A stretch of 51,162 nucleotides of DNA. It comes from Actinomycetota bacterium (lineage in GTDB: Bacteria; Actinomycetota; Acidimicrobiia; IMCC26256; PALSA-610). The notes below the pieces were generated by a model. That model saw nothing but the letters and a program-made list of their open reading frames with translations, did no database searches and was not told the DNA's origin. Below, piece by piece: positions 43,785-51,162 of the stretch. Position numbers and translations under genes: made by a program. Positions within the stretch are counted from its first letter, which is position 1. Every line of letters starts with the position of its first letter. The DNA lies in NCBI GenBank assembly GCA_003134555.1, contig PLBO01000113.1, forward strand, positions 75,374-126,535, written 5' to 3'.

Positions 43785-44767
43785 ACGGCGACATGGGCAC
43801 GGATGTTGCGGTAGAGGAGGCGTTGACTCGGGCCGCGGCTGCAATTCGGTCGGCGCGTGAGGTCAGCCTCGCGTGCCATGTCAGCCCCGACGGCGACGCG
43901 CTCGGTTCGATGCTCGCGTTGCACCATGTGCTGCGCGCGGCCGGGATCAGGAGTGTCGCCTCCTTCTCGGAGCCGTTCATCGTCGCGCCGCACTACCGCG
44001 AGCTGCCCGGGCTCGAGTTGCTCATACCACCCGACCGGTTCCCCCGTGAACCGCGAGTGATGGTCACGTTCGACTCCGGTTCGCTGGCCCGCCTGGGCGA
44101 CCTCGAGCCGTCGGCCAAGGCCGCGGGTGAGCTCATCGTCATCGACCATCACGTCTCGAACCAGCGCTACGGCACTATCAACGTGATCGATCCCGACGCC
44201 GCGGCCAGCGGTGTGCTGGTCCGCCGGTTGATCGGGCGGCTCGAGCTGCCGATGACCCGCGACGCGGCGGTCTGCCTGTACGCCGCGCTCGTGTGCGACA
44301 CGGGTCGCTTCCAGTATCAGTCGACTACCCCCGCAGTCTTCGAGCTCGCGCGCGAGCTCGCCTGCTTCGATCTTCCGATACCCGAGCTCTCGCGCACGCT
44401 GTTCGAGGAGCACCGGTTCGCGTACCTGCAGCTGCTCGCCGACGCGTTGCAGAACGCGGTGCTCGTCCCCGACAAGAAGTTCGTGTGGACGAAGGTGAGT
44501 CAAGCCGACCTCGCCCGCCACGGCGTGTCTTTCGAAGAGGTCGAGGGGCTCATCGACGTCGTGCGCCGAACCCGTGAGGCCGAGGTGGCGTGCGTGTTGA
44601 AGGAGGGGGCCGACTCGACGTGGCGCGTCAGTCTGCGCTCGCTCGGGAGTGTCGACGTGCGCCAAATCGCGGAGCGCCAGGGCGGCGGCGGCCACCGTTT
44701 CGCGGCCGGCTTCACGAGTGACGAGTCGGCCGAGGCCGTCGTCGCACAGATCCTCAACGCGCTCTGA
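43781..44767 (+). CDS. nrnA: DHH-family oligoribonuclease/pAp phosphatase NrnA
   Basis: 328 residues from GTG 43781. DHH phosphoesterase domain: LACHVSPDGDALGSMLALH, VMVTFDSGSLARLGDLE, VIDHHVSNQRYGTINVID (the DHH triad) and LVCDTGRFQYQSTTPAVFEL. The DHHA1 domain ends with RQGGGGHRFAAGFT, the GGGH substrate loop. NrnA degrades nanoRNAs and 3'-phosphoadenosine 5'-phosphate. As the window also encodes APS-based sulfur assimilation without CysC, pAp may come mainly from acyl-carrier-protein maturation. Confidence 0.94.
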   Translation: MNGDMGTDVAVEEALTRAAAAIRSAREVSLACHVSPDGDALGSMLALHHVLRAAGIRSVASFSEPFIVAPHYRELPGLELLIPPDRFPREPRVMVTFDSGSLARLGDLEPSAKAAGELIVIDHHVSNQRYGTINVIDPDAAASGVLVRRLIGRLELPMTRDAAVCLYAALVCDTGRFQYQSTTPAVFELARELACFDLPIPELSRTLFEEHRFAYLQLLADALQNAVLVPDKKFVWTKVSQADLARHGVSFEEVEGLIDVVRRTREAEVACVLKEGADSTWRVSLRSLGSVDVRQIAERQGGGGHRFAAGFTSDESAEAVVAQILNAL

Positions 44768-44770
44768 TGC

Positions 44771-45682
44771 GTGGGCGTTGCGCTCGTGCGTGATGGATTA
44801 GTCGTCGTCGACAAGGCCCCGCAGTGGACGAGCCACGACGTCGTCGCCAAGCTGCGAGGGGTCTACGGCCAAAAGCGGGTCGGACACGCGGGAACGCTCG
44901 ATCCCGACGCCACCGGTGTGCTGCTCGTCGGCCTCGGCCGGGCCACGCGCCTGTTGCGCTACCTGCAGGAGGCGGGCAAGGAGTATCGCGGCCGCGTCGT
45001 GTTCGGCGTCGCCACCGACACGCTCGACGCGTCCGGTGCGGTGCTCGAACGCGCCGAGATGACCATCACGCACGACGAGCTCGACATTGCCGCGCGCGCG
45101 TTCGTCGGCGACATCCAGCAGGTGCCGCCGATGGTTTCCGCCCTGAAGGTCGGCGGCCGCCGTTTGTACGAGATGGCACGCGCCGGCGAGGAGATCGAGC
45201 GCGCGGCCCGACCGGTGCGCATCGACGAGCTGGTGGTCGAGGAGTTCGAGCCGGGCGCGTACCCGGAGGCCACGATCCGGGTCGCGTGCTCGACCGGAAC
45301 GTACATCCGGACGCTCGCGGCCGACCTCGGCGCCGCGTTGGGTGGGTGCGCGCACCTCGGCTCGTTGCGCCGCCTGCGCGTCGGCAGCTTCACGCTCGAC
45401 GAAGCGCGCCCGATCGAGGCGGTGGAGGCCGATCCCGACGCGGCGCTGCGGCCGCCGACCGAAGCCGTGCGCGATCTCGAATGCGTGCGGGTCGACGCGG
45501 AGCGGGCGCGCGCGGTCGTGCACGGCGCGACGTTCGCGGCGCCCGCATTGCTCGGCGATCGAGATGGTGCCGGCCCCTTCGCGGTCGTCGACGACGCGGG
45601 TGTGCTCCTCGCGGTGTACGAACGGCGAGGTGGAGGCGTCAAGCCGTCGGTCGTGCTCGCGACTGAGGCGGCGATCTCGTGA
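44771..45682 (+). CDS. truB: tRNA pseudouridine(55) synthase TruB
   Basis: 303 residues from GTG 44771, 3 bp after nrnA. TruB makes pseudouridine 55 in the T loop of tRNAs. Motifs: GLVVVDKAPQWTSHDVVAKL, KRVGHAGTLDPDATGVLLVG (catalytic Asp in GTLDP), VFGVATDTLDASGAV, QVPPMVSALKVGGRRLYEMA and CSTGTYIRTLAADLGAALG. The C-terminus carries a PUA-like extension (VVHGATFAAPALL, PFAVVDDAGVLLAVYE). Stop overlaps ribF (GTGA). Confidence 0.96.
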   Translation: MGVALVRDGLVVVDKAPQWTSHDVVAKLRGVYGQKRVGHAGTLDPDATGVLLVGLGRATRLLRYLQEAGKEYRGRVVFGVATDTLDASGAVLERAEMTITHDELDIAARAFVGDIQQVPPMVSALKVGGRRLYEMARAGEEIERAARPVRIDELVVEEFEPGAYPEATIRVACSTGTYIRTLAADLGAALGGCAHLGSLRRLRVGSFTLDEARPIEAVEADPDAALRPPTEAVRDLECVRVDAERARAVVHGATFAAPALLGDRDGAGPFAVVDDAGVLLAVYERRGGGVKPSVVLATEAAIS

Positions 45683-46632
45683 AGATCTATCGCGATCCGG
45701 CCGAGATCCCGGACGACGAGCGCGGGCGCGCGGTGACGATCGGCGCGTTCGACGGTGTGCACCTCGGTCACCAAGCGGTGCTGCGGCTGGTGCGGGAGCT
45801 CGCACGGGCCCGCCGACTCTCCGCCACGGTGCTCACGTTTGATCGCCACCCGGCCGAGGTCGTGCGGCCCGACTCCGCGCCGAAGCTGCTGACGACCCTC
45901 GAGCAGAAGATCGAGCTACTCGAGGCGACGGGCGACGTCGACGAGTGTCTCGTGCTGCCTTTCGACGCGACGCGGAGCAAGGAACCCGCGGAGCAGTTCG
46001 TCGAGGAGCTCCTCGCGAGCGCGTTGCATGCCCGGCTCGTGGTCGTTGGTGCCGACTTTCATTTTGGTTACCGCCGCCACGGCGACGTTCCACTGCTTCA
46101 GCTGATGGGTGCGGAACTCGGCTTCGAGACGATCGGCCTGGGCCTCATCGCCGCGCTCGACCGCGACACCGGTGTTCCCTACTCGTCGACACGACTCCGC
46201 GAGCTGATCGCCGCGGGCGACGTCGCCGGTGCGGCCGCGATGCTCGGCCGGCCGCACGAAGTGCGCACGCCGGTCGAGCACGGCGACGGGCGCGGCCGCC
46301 TGCTCGGTTTCCCGACCGCGAACGTGAGCGTGCCCGAGAACATCTGCCTGCCCGCCGACGGCGTGTACGCCGGAACGTTCTCGGCCGCCGACGGCGCCGC
46401 GCGACTCGCGGCGATCTCCGTGGGCCGGCGCCCCACCTTCTACGCGGAGGCGGGGATGTCGCTGGTCGAGGCCTATGTCCTCGATTTCGACGGCGACCTC
46501 TACGGCCAGCAGGCTCGCGTCCGCTTCACGCACCGGCTCCGCGGTCAGGAGCGATTCGACGAGGTCGACGATCTGGTCGCCCAGATGCACCGCGACGTCG
46601 AAAAAGTGCGAGAGCTGGGTGCAAAGCAGTGA
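45679..46632 (+). CDS. ribF: Bifunctional riboflavin kinase/FAD synthetase RibF
   Basis: 317 residues from GTG 45679, overlapping truB. It makes FMN and FAD from riboflavin. The N-terminal FMN adenylyltransferase domain has VTIGAFDGVHLGHQAVLRL, LTFDRHPAEVV, VVVGADFHFGYRRHGDVPLL and PYSSTRLRELIAAGDVAGA. The C-terminal kinase domain has GDGRGRLLGFPTANV (GFPTAN), LPADGVYAGTF, SVGRRPTFY and EAYVLDFDGDLYGQQARVRF. Length is standard. ribF after truB and before rpsO is the usual order. Confidence 0.95.
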   Translation: MKIYRDPAEIPDDERGRAVTIGAFDGVHLGHQAVLRLVRELARARRLSATVLTFDRHPAEVVRPDSAPKLLTTLEQKIELLEATGDVDECLVLPFDATRSKEPAEQFVEELLASALHARLVVVGADFHFGYRRHGDVPLLQLMGAELGFETIGLGLIAALDRDTGVPYSSTRLRELIAAGDVAGAAAMLGRPHEVRTPVEHGDGRGRLLGFPTANVSVPENICLPADGVYAGTFSAADGAARLAAISVGRRPTFYAEAGMSLVEAYVLDFDGDLYGQQARVRFTHRLRGQERFDEVDDLVAQMHRDVEKVRELGAKQ

Positions 46633-46657
46633 GCAAGGGCCGACGGGACGGGTCTGG

Positions 46658-46719
46658 TAGCCTCGACAGCTGAATCCGTATCGAATGATTGCCGGATCGA
46701 AGAAGGTTCGAACGCACGT
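46658..46719 (+). promoter_or_regulatory. rpsO promoter and leader with hairpin-loop ribosome site
   Basis: TAGCCT at 46658-46663 is the -10 candidate. In the leader, TCGAA (46697-46701) and TTCGA (46707-46711) pair around the loop GAAGG, the likely Shine-Dalgarno core, eight nt before ATG 46720. S15 represses its own mRNA through varied leader folds in other bacteria; a similar role is inferred. Confidence 0.45.
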
Positions 46720-46977
46720 ATGCCCGACAAAGCCGCAACGATCAGCGACAACAAGCTCCACGACTCCGACACCGGCTCCGCCGAGGTCCAGATCGCACTC
46801 CTCACTGAGCGCATCCGCCACCTCACGGAGCACATGAAGGTCCACAAGAAGGACTTTCACACGCAGCGTGGGCTGCTGATGCTCGTCGGTCGCCGTCGGC
46901 GAATGCTCGACTACCTCCGACGCAACAACGTCGAGCGGTACCGGGCACTCATCGCCAAGCTCGGCATCCGTCGATAG
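46720..46977 (+). CDS. rpsO: 30S ribosomal protein S15
   Basis: 85 residues, slightly shorter than the usual 88-89. Core: [60 protein letters not shown], ending [12 protein letters not shown]. It binds 16S rRNA helices 20-22. It lies directly upstream of pnp, the widely conserved rpsO-pnp pair. Confidence 0.97.
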   Translation: MPDKAATISDNKLHDSDTGSAEVQIALLTERIRHLTEHMKVHKKDFHTQRGLLMLVGRRRRMLDYLRRNNVERYRALIAKLGIRR

Positions 46978-46985
46978 TGATTCGC

Positions 46986-47013
46986 ACGAGGAGCGGTCAA
47001 CCGCTCCTCGTTT
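46986..47013 (+). terminator. Intrinsic terminator/processing hairpin between rpsO and pnp
   Basis: ACGAGGAGCGG and CCGCTCCTCGT pair perfectly (11 bp) around TCAA, ending in only three T. It is probably a partial terminator that lets some transcription reach pnp, and may be an RNase III target, as at the enterobacterial rpsO-pnp junction (by analogy). Confidence 0.75.
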
Positions 47014-47153
47014 GACATTCGAAACTAACGCCGAGAGGAAGTGTCGGTTGTCAGTTGCGAGCGCCCGTTTCTCTGCCCACGAATTCTTGGGGAGATCCGG
47101 ACGCTGACAACTGGGAACCGGTGCCTCTCGGCTCAACAGAGAGGAACCGTCGC
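47014..47153 (+). promoter_or_regulatory. Structured pnp leader with mutually exclusive Shine-Dalgarno pairing
   Basis: GCCGAGAGG (47030-47038) complements CCTCTCGGC (47124-47132), and inside it GTTGTCAG (47047-47054) complements CTGACAAC (47104-47111), giving a nested long-range stem. The same CCTCTC (47124-47129) can instead pair with GAGAGG at 47139-47144, which is the pnp ribosome binding site. GAGAGGAA is thus present twice, once as decoy and once as real site. Confidence 0.55.
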
Positions 47154-49649
47154 GTGAGTGACGCAATTTCGGTTTCCGGTCCTATCAACGCCGCTGGGCT
47201 CGAGATGACGCTCGAGACCGGCCGACTCGCATCGCTGGCCGCCGGCGCGGTCGTCGTCAAGGTCGGCGGCACCACACTGCTGTCGACCGTGGCCACGTCG
47301 AAGCCCCGCGAGGGCATCGACTTCTTCCCGCTGACGGTCGACGTCGAGGAGCGGGCCTACGCCGCGGGCAAGATCCCCGGTTCGTTCTTCCGGCGCGAGG
47401 GTCGCCCGGGCGAGCTCGCGATCCTGACCTGCCGGCTCACCGACCGGCCGCTGCGCCCGTCGTTCCCGGCCGACTTCCGCAACGAGGTGCAGGTCATCGC
47501 CACCATCCTCGGGGTCGACCTCGAGAACCCGCACGACGTCGCGTCGATCAACGGCGCGTCGGCCGCGCTCACCGTCTCGGGCATCCCGTTCGACGGCCCG
47601 ATCGGCGCGGTGCGCCTAGCGCACCACAACGGCGAATGGATCGCGCATCCCACCTTCCAAGAGGGTGACGACTCCACGTTCGAGATCGTGGTGGCCGGCC
47701 GTCAGCTCGACGACGGCGACGTCGCGATCATGATGGTCGAGGCCGGCGGTACAGAACGCACGTGGGAGCTCTATGAAGAGGGCGCCCCGAAGATGACCGA
47801 AGAGCTCATCGCTCAGGGTCTCGAAGCGTCGAAGCAATGGATCTCGGCGTCCATCGAGTTGCAGAAGAAGCTCCGCGACGAGTTCATCAAGGCCCGCGGC
47901 CCGATCACACCGATCGAGTACATGCCGAATGTCGACTACACGCCCGCGGTGTACGCGGCCGTGAAGGCGAACGCGGAAGCGGAAACCGACGCAGCGATGA
48001 AGATCGCCGACAAGACCGACCGCAACAACAAGCTCGACGAGATCCTCGTCAGCATCCAGGTCGCGCTGATCGGCACGCCCGAAAAGCCCGGCGTGCACGC
48101 CGAGCAGGCCGGCGAGGTCAAGAAGGCCTTCCGTTCGCTGCAGAAGGAAGTCGTCCGGCGGCGCATCGTCAACGAGGGCGTGCGCATCGACGGACGCGGT
48201 CCGGCCGACATCCGGTCGCTCTCGGCCGAAGTTGGCGTACTCGACACCGCGCACGGCTCGTCCCTGTTCCAGCGGGGCGAGACCCAGGTGCTCGACGTGG
48301 CGACGCTTGCGATGCCGCGCATGGAGCAGATGCTCGACACGATCACGCTCGAGACCAAGAAGAAGTACATGCACCACTACAACTTCCCGCCGTTCTCCAC
48401 CGGCGAGACGGGCCGGGTGGGTTCGCCGAAGCGGCGTGAGATCGGTCACGGAGCGCTGGCCGAGCGGGCGTTGATCCCCGTGCTGCCGAGCAGTCTCGAG
48501 TGGCCATACACGATGCGTGTCGTCTCCGACGTGCTCGCGTCGAACGGTTCCACGTCGATGGCGTCGGTCTGCGGGTCGAGCCTTTCGTTGATGGACGCGG
48601 GTGTGCCGATCAAGGCGCCGGTCGCCGGCATCGCGATGGGCCTCGTGTTCGCGGAAGGCAAGTACACGACCCTCACCGACATCCTCGGGCAGGAAGACGC
48701 GTTCGGCGACATGGACTTCAAGGTCGCCGGTACGGCGGAGTTCGTCACCGCGTTGCAGCTCGACACGAAGATCGCCGGCATTCCCGCCGACGTGCTCGCG
48801 GCCGCGTTGCTCCAGGCCAAGGACGCCCGCCTGAAGATCCTCGCGGTCATGGAGGGTGCGATCTCCGCGCCGCGTGAAGAGGTGCGCAACACGGCACCGA
48901 AGATCGTGAGCTTCGAGATCCCCGTCGACAAGATCGGTGAGGTGATCGGCCCGAAGGGCAAGGTCATCAACACCATCCAGCAGGAGACGGGCGCCGACAT
49001 CTCGGTCCAGGACGCCGATGGCGTCGGCATCGTGTCGATCGGTTCCAAGGACGGTGCCGCGGTCTCCGAGGCGCAGCGTCGGATCGAGCTCATCCTCGAC
49101 CCGCCGACCGCCGAGGTGGGCGCGGTCTACGAGGGCCGGGTCGTCAACATCACGAAGTTCGGCGCGTTCGTCAACATCCTTCCGGGCCGCGACGGCCTGG
49201 TGCACATCTCGAAGCTCGGTCGCGGCAAGCGCATCGACCGGGTCGAGGACGTGTTGGCGTTGGGCGACGAGCTCTCGGTTCGGGTCGACGACATCGACCA
49301 GAACGGAAAGTTGTCGCTCTCGCTGTTGGGTGACGACGGCGACGAGCCGCGCGACGGCGGGAACGGCGACGGTGGCGGCAGCCGCGACCGCGAGCCGCGC
49401 GCACCGCGGTCCGACCGGGGCGACCGGCCCCCGCGTGAGTCACGCGACTCAGGGGGTTCGCGTGAACCGCGCGAGCCGGCCGACACCCGCGTGACGGCGT
49501 CGTTCGAGTCGGCGTGGGAGGAACAGGCCCGCGAGGAATTCGGCGATCTCGGACCCGCCGAGGAGCCGGCCAAGTCCGCGGCCGGCGACCGCCGCGGCGG
49601 ACGCGGTGGACGCGGTGGCGGTGCCCGGCGAGGTGGTCCGCGGCGGTAG
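47154..49649 (+). CDS. pnp: Polyribonucleotide nucleotidyltransferase (PNPase)
   Basis: 831 residues from GTG 47154, with AGAGAGGAA seven nt upstream; the longer frame from 47055 crosses the leader stems and is rejected. PNPase degrades RNA from 3' ends with phosphate. It has two RNase PH domains (ETGRLASLAAGAVVVKVGGT, PGSFFRREGRPGELAILTCR; then GVRIDGRGPADIRSLSAEVG and SSLSLMDAGVPIKAPVAGIA, with FGDMDFKVAGTAEF), a helical domain between, a KH domain (IGEVIGPKGKVINTIQQETG) and an S1 domain (GRVVNITKFGAFVNILPGRD). A 100-residue Arg/Gly/Asp tail ends in GGRGGRGGGARRGGPRR, longer than usual. Confidence 0.97.
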   Translation: MSDAISVSGPINAAGLEMTLETGRLASLAAGAVVVKVGGTTLLSTVATSKPREGIDFFPLTVDVEERAYAAGKIPGSFFRREGRPGELAILTCRLTDRPLRPSFPADFRNEVQVIATILGVDLENPHDVASINGASAALTVSGIPFDGPIGAVRLAHHNGEWIAHPTFQEGDDSTFEIVVAGRQLDDGDVAIMMVEAGGTERTWELYEEGAPKMTEELIAQGLEASKQWISASIELQKKLRDEFIKARGPITPIEYMPNVDYTPAVYAAVKANAEAETDAAMKIADKTDRNNKLDEILVSIQVALIGTPEKPGVHAEQAGEVKKAFRSLQKEVVRRRIVNEGVRIDGRGPADIRSLSAEVGVLDTAHGSSLFQRGETQVLDVATLAMPRMEQMLDTITLETKKKYMHHYNFPPFSTGETGRVGSPKRREIGHGALAERALIPVLPSSLEWPYTMRVVSDVLASNGSTSMASVCGSSLSLMDAGVPIKAPVAGIAMGLVFAEGKYTTLTDILGQEDAFGDMDFKVAGTAEFVTALQLDTKIAGIPADVLAAALLQAKDARLKILAVMEGAISAPREEVRNTAPKIVSFEIPVDKIGEVIGPKGKVINTIQQETGADISVQDADGVGIVSIGSKDGAAVSEAQRRIELILDPPTAEVGAVYEGRVVNITKFGAFVNILPGRDGLVHISKLGRGKRIDRVEDVLALGDELSVRVDDIDQNGKLSLSLLGDDGDEPRDGGNGDGGGSRDREPRAPRSDRGDRPPRESRDSGGSREPREPADTRVTASFESAWEEQAREEFGDLGPAEEPAKSAAGDRRGGRGGRGGGARRGGPRR

Positions 49650-49700
49650 TCGCGGCGCCTTCGTGAACGTCGAAGTATCGAGCGCACGCGCGGGTGCGTC

Positions 49701-50975
49701 ATGAACGGAATCGGGCGCACCCGTTGCGCCTCGGGTTTGCGCGTCGTCACCGAAGCGCTCCCCGAGCTGCGTTCGGTGACGCTCGGCGCGTGGGTCGGTA
49801 GTGGCGCGCGCGACGAGCAGGGCGCGGAGTGGGGCGCGAGCCACTTCCTCGAACACCTGCTGTTCAAGGGCACCGGTCAACGGAGCGCGCGAGAGATCGC
49901 GGAGGCGATCGAGTCGGTCGGCGGCGAGATGAACGCGTTCACGACCCACGAACAGACGGTGTTCTACGTACGCGTCCCCGACGTGCAGCTGGAGCCCGCG
50001 TTCGATGTCCTCGCCGACGTCTTGTGGCATCCCGCCTTTCGCCTCGACGACGTGGAGTCCGAGCGGCGCGTCATCCTCGAAGAGATCGGCATGCGCGACG
50101 ACACGCCTGACGATCTTGTCCACGACCTGTTTGCGAGCGCGATCTTCCCCGATCATCCGCTTGGGCGCGAGGTGCTCGGGAGCGACGTGTCGATCGCCGC
50201 GATGACGCGCGACAACATCGCTGCGTACCACGCCGCGCACTACCGGCCGTCGAACGTCGTCTTTGCCGCGGCCGGAAACCTGACGCACGAAGCGGTGCTC
50301 GAGCTCGTCGACGCGCGCTTTCCGTCGGCCGACGGTGTGCGCCCGCCGCGACCACGATCGGAAGCCGCCGCCGCGCAGCCGGTCGTCGTGCTGAACCGCG
50401 ACACCGAACAGACGCACGTCGTCACCGGCGTCCGGGCACCGGCGGCGCTCGACCCCGATCGCTACGCCCTCACGGTCGTGAACCAGGTGCTCGGGGGTGG
50501 CATGTCGTCGCGGCTGTTCCAGGAGATACGTGAGACCCGCGGTCTCGCGTACTCCGTCTTCTCGTATCACGCTTCCTTCGACGACGCGGGGTACCTCGCG
50601 ATCTACGCGGGGACCGCGCCCGAACACGTGCCCGAGACGCTTGCGGTCATCGAGGCCGAGCTCGACCGGCTCGTCAAGGAGGGTCTCTCCGACGGAGAGA
50701 TTGCCGCCGCCAAGGGTCACTTGGTCGGCTCACTCGCAATGTCGCTCGAGACGTCGGCGAGCCGAATGCGTCGCCTCGGACGGTCGGAGCTGATCGAAGG
50801 TGACATCCCGAGCCTCGAGGAGCTCGTTGCCCGCGTCGACGCGGTGACCCCCGACGACGTCGCGCGGGTCGTCGATCGCGTATTCGCCGACGCCCCGCGC
50901 ACGCTGGCGGTCGTCGGTCCTCATTCGGTTTCCGAGTTCGCCGCCTCCGACCTTGATGACGGGTCCGGCGCGTAG
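49701..50975 (+). CDS. M16-family zinc peptidase (PepR/YmxG type)
   Basis: 424 residues from ATG 49701, 51 bp after pnp. The inverted zinc motif HFLEH (H48, E51, H52) lies in ASHFLEHLLFKGTGQRS. NAFTTHEQTVFYVRV and ERRVILEEIGMRDDTPDDLV (third ligand Glu) follow. The C-terminal non-catalytic half has GGGMSSRLFQEIRETRGLAY, with the R...Y substrate-binding pair. Such peptidases follow pnp in actinobacteria and firmicutes. The target is not known. The next gene is dapB, as in those clusters. Confidence 0.93.
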   Translation: MNGIGRTRCASGLRVVTEALPELRSVTLGAWVGSGARDEQGAEWGASHFLEHLLFKGTGQRSAREIAEAIESVGGEMNAFTTHEQTVFYVRVPDVQLEPAFDVLADVLWHPAFRLDDVESERRVILEEIGMRDDTPDDLVHDLFASAIFPDHPLGREVLGSDVSIAAMTRDNIAAYHAAHYRPSNVVFAAAGNLTHEAVLELVDARFPSADGVRPPRPRSEAAAAQPVVVLNRDTEQTHVVTGVRAPAALDPDRYALTVVNQVLGGGMSSRLFQEIRETRGLAYSVFSYHASFDDAGYLAIYAGTAPEHVPETLAVIEAELDRLVKEGLSDGEIAAAKGHLVGSLAMSLETSASRMRRLGRSELIEGDIPSLEELVARVDAVTPDDVARVVDRVFADAPRTLAVVGPHSVSEFAASDLDDGSGA

Positions 50976-50978
50976 GCT
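50973..50978 (+). promoter_or_regulatory. -10 element TAGGCT, leaderless dapB
   Basis: TAGGCT lies 8 nt before ATG 50987 and partly overlaps the end of the peptidase gene (stop 50973-50975). Confidence 0.45.
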
Positions 50979-50986
50979 GCTAGTGC

Positions 50987-51162
50987 ATGATTCGGGTCGG
51001 CGTATTCGGTGCGGGCGGGCGCATGGGATCGACCGTGTGCCGCGCAGTGAGCGAAGCCCCCGACATGGAGTTGGTTGCGGCGGTCGACCCGGTACACGCG
51101 GGAACGGAGTCGGGCGAAATCCGGCTCGCGGCGAGTGCGCACCAGCTCGAAGCCGCGGGCGC
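50987..51162 (+). CDS. dapB: 4-hydroxy-tetrahydrodipicolinate reductase DapB, 5' part (runs off window)
   Basis: The first 58 codons are seen before the window ends. The protein begins MIRVGVFGAGGRMGSTVCRA, the NAD(P)H-binding GxGGRMG of DapB, then DMELVAAVDPVHAG with the Asp after the second strand. DapB reduces the dipicolinate intermediate of lysine and diaminopimelate synthesis. The position after the M16 peptidase is common. The catalytic HH motif and C-terminal domain are outside. Confidence 0.9.
   Translation, partial: MIRVGVFGAGGRMGSTVCRAVSEAPDMELVAAVDPVHAGTESGEIRLAASAHQLEAAG

Noticed and set aside
46978-47153. Independent small RNA between rpsO and pnp
   Set aside because: The structure is best explained as a terminator hairpin followed by the pnp leader; no separate promoter is visible.

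Overview
This is a high-GC bacterial chromosome segment, gene-dense and made almost entirely of housekeeping genes, many with GTG or TTG starts. Gene content and order point to an actinobacterium: a DUF2469 gene next to yraN, a WhiG/FliA-type sigma factor between a Xer recombinase and an M23 peptidase just before rpsB-tsf-pyrH-frr-cdsA, and GC-biased codon use that opens long shadow frames on the opposite strand. The acidic or Ala-rich tails on ribosomal proteins and the frequent leaderless promoters would suit a deep-branching class such as Acidimicrobiia; that placement is inference. I see no insertion sequence, prophage, CRISPR array, tRNA or rRNA.

Layout. (1) 1-7.3 kb, plus strand: smc (3' end), ftsY, ffh, rpsP, khpA-like, rimM, trmD, rplS, DUF2469, yraN, covering protein targeting and ribosome/tRNA maturation. 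(2) 7.3-11.1 kb: two small zinc-ribbon genes, an enoyl-CoA hydratase, and the DNA-uptake pair dprA-comM on the minus strand. (3) 11.2-22.3 kb, plus strand: xerC-like, whiG-like sigma, M23 peptidase, rpsB-tsf-pyrH-frr-cdsA, then dxr-rseP-ispG (isoprenoid steps flanking a site-2 protease). (4) 22.3-30.3 kb: a molybdopterin oxidoreductase with a cytochrome b partner, then on the minus strand an alpha/beta hydrolase, a methyltransferase and the sulfate-assimilation operon sir-cysH-cysD-cysN, headed by a 30-codon leader ORF not previously called. (5) 30.3-36.7 kb: proS, a PspC/LiaF-like membrane protein pair divergent from a PspC-domain histidine kinase and its NarL-type regulator, and an ATP-dependent DNA ligase. 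(6) 36.7-51.2 kb, plus strand: rimP-nusA-ylxR-infB, an ArsB-type permease, ylxP-rbfA-nrnA-truB-ribF, rpsO-pnp, an M16 peptidase and the start of dapB.

The genes act together as a translation/RNA-processing superoperon region (SRP, ribosome assembly factors, NusA, IF2, PNPase) plus membrane lipid and isoprenoid synthesis, sulfur assimilation and an envelope-stress two-component module. The most interesting material lies between the genes: a recurring TANNNT element 6-9 nt before start codons (leaderless mRNAs), an intrinsic terminator inside the rimP-nusA leader, a pnp leader in which one CCTCTC segment can pair with either of two GAGAGG copies (one being the Shine-Dalgarno sequence), a sulfur-operon leader with a small ORF and competing stems, and palindromic operator candidates between divergent genes. 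The window also holds ylxR, apparently starting at CTG.
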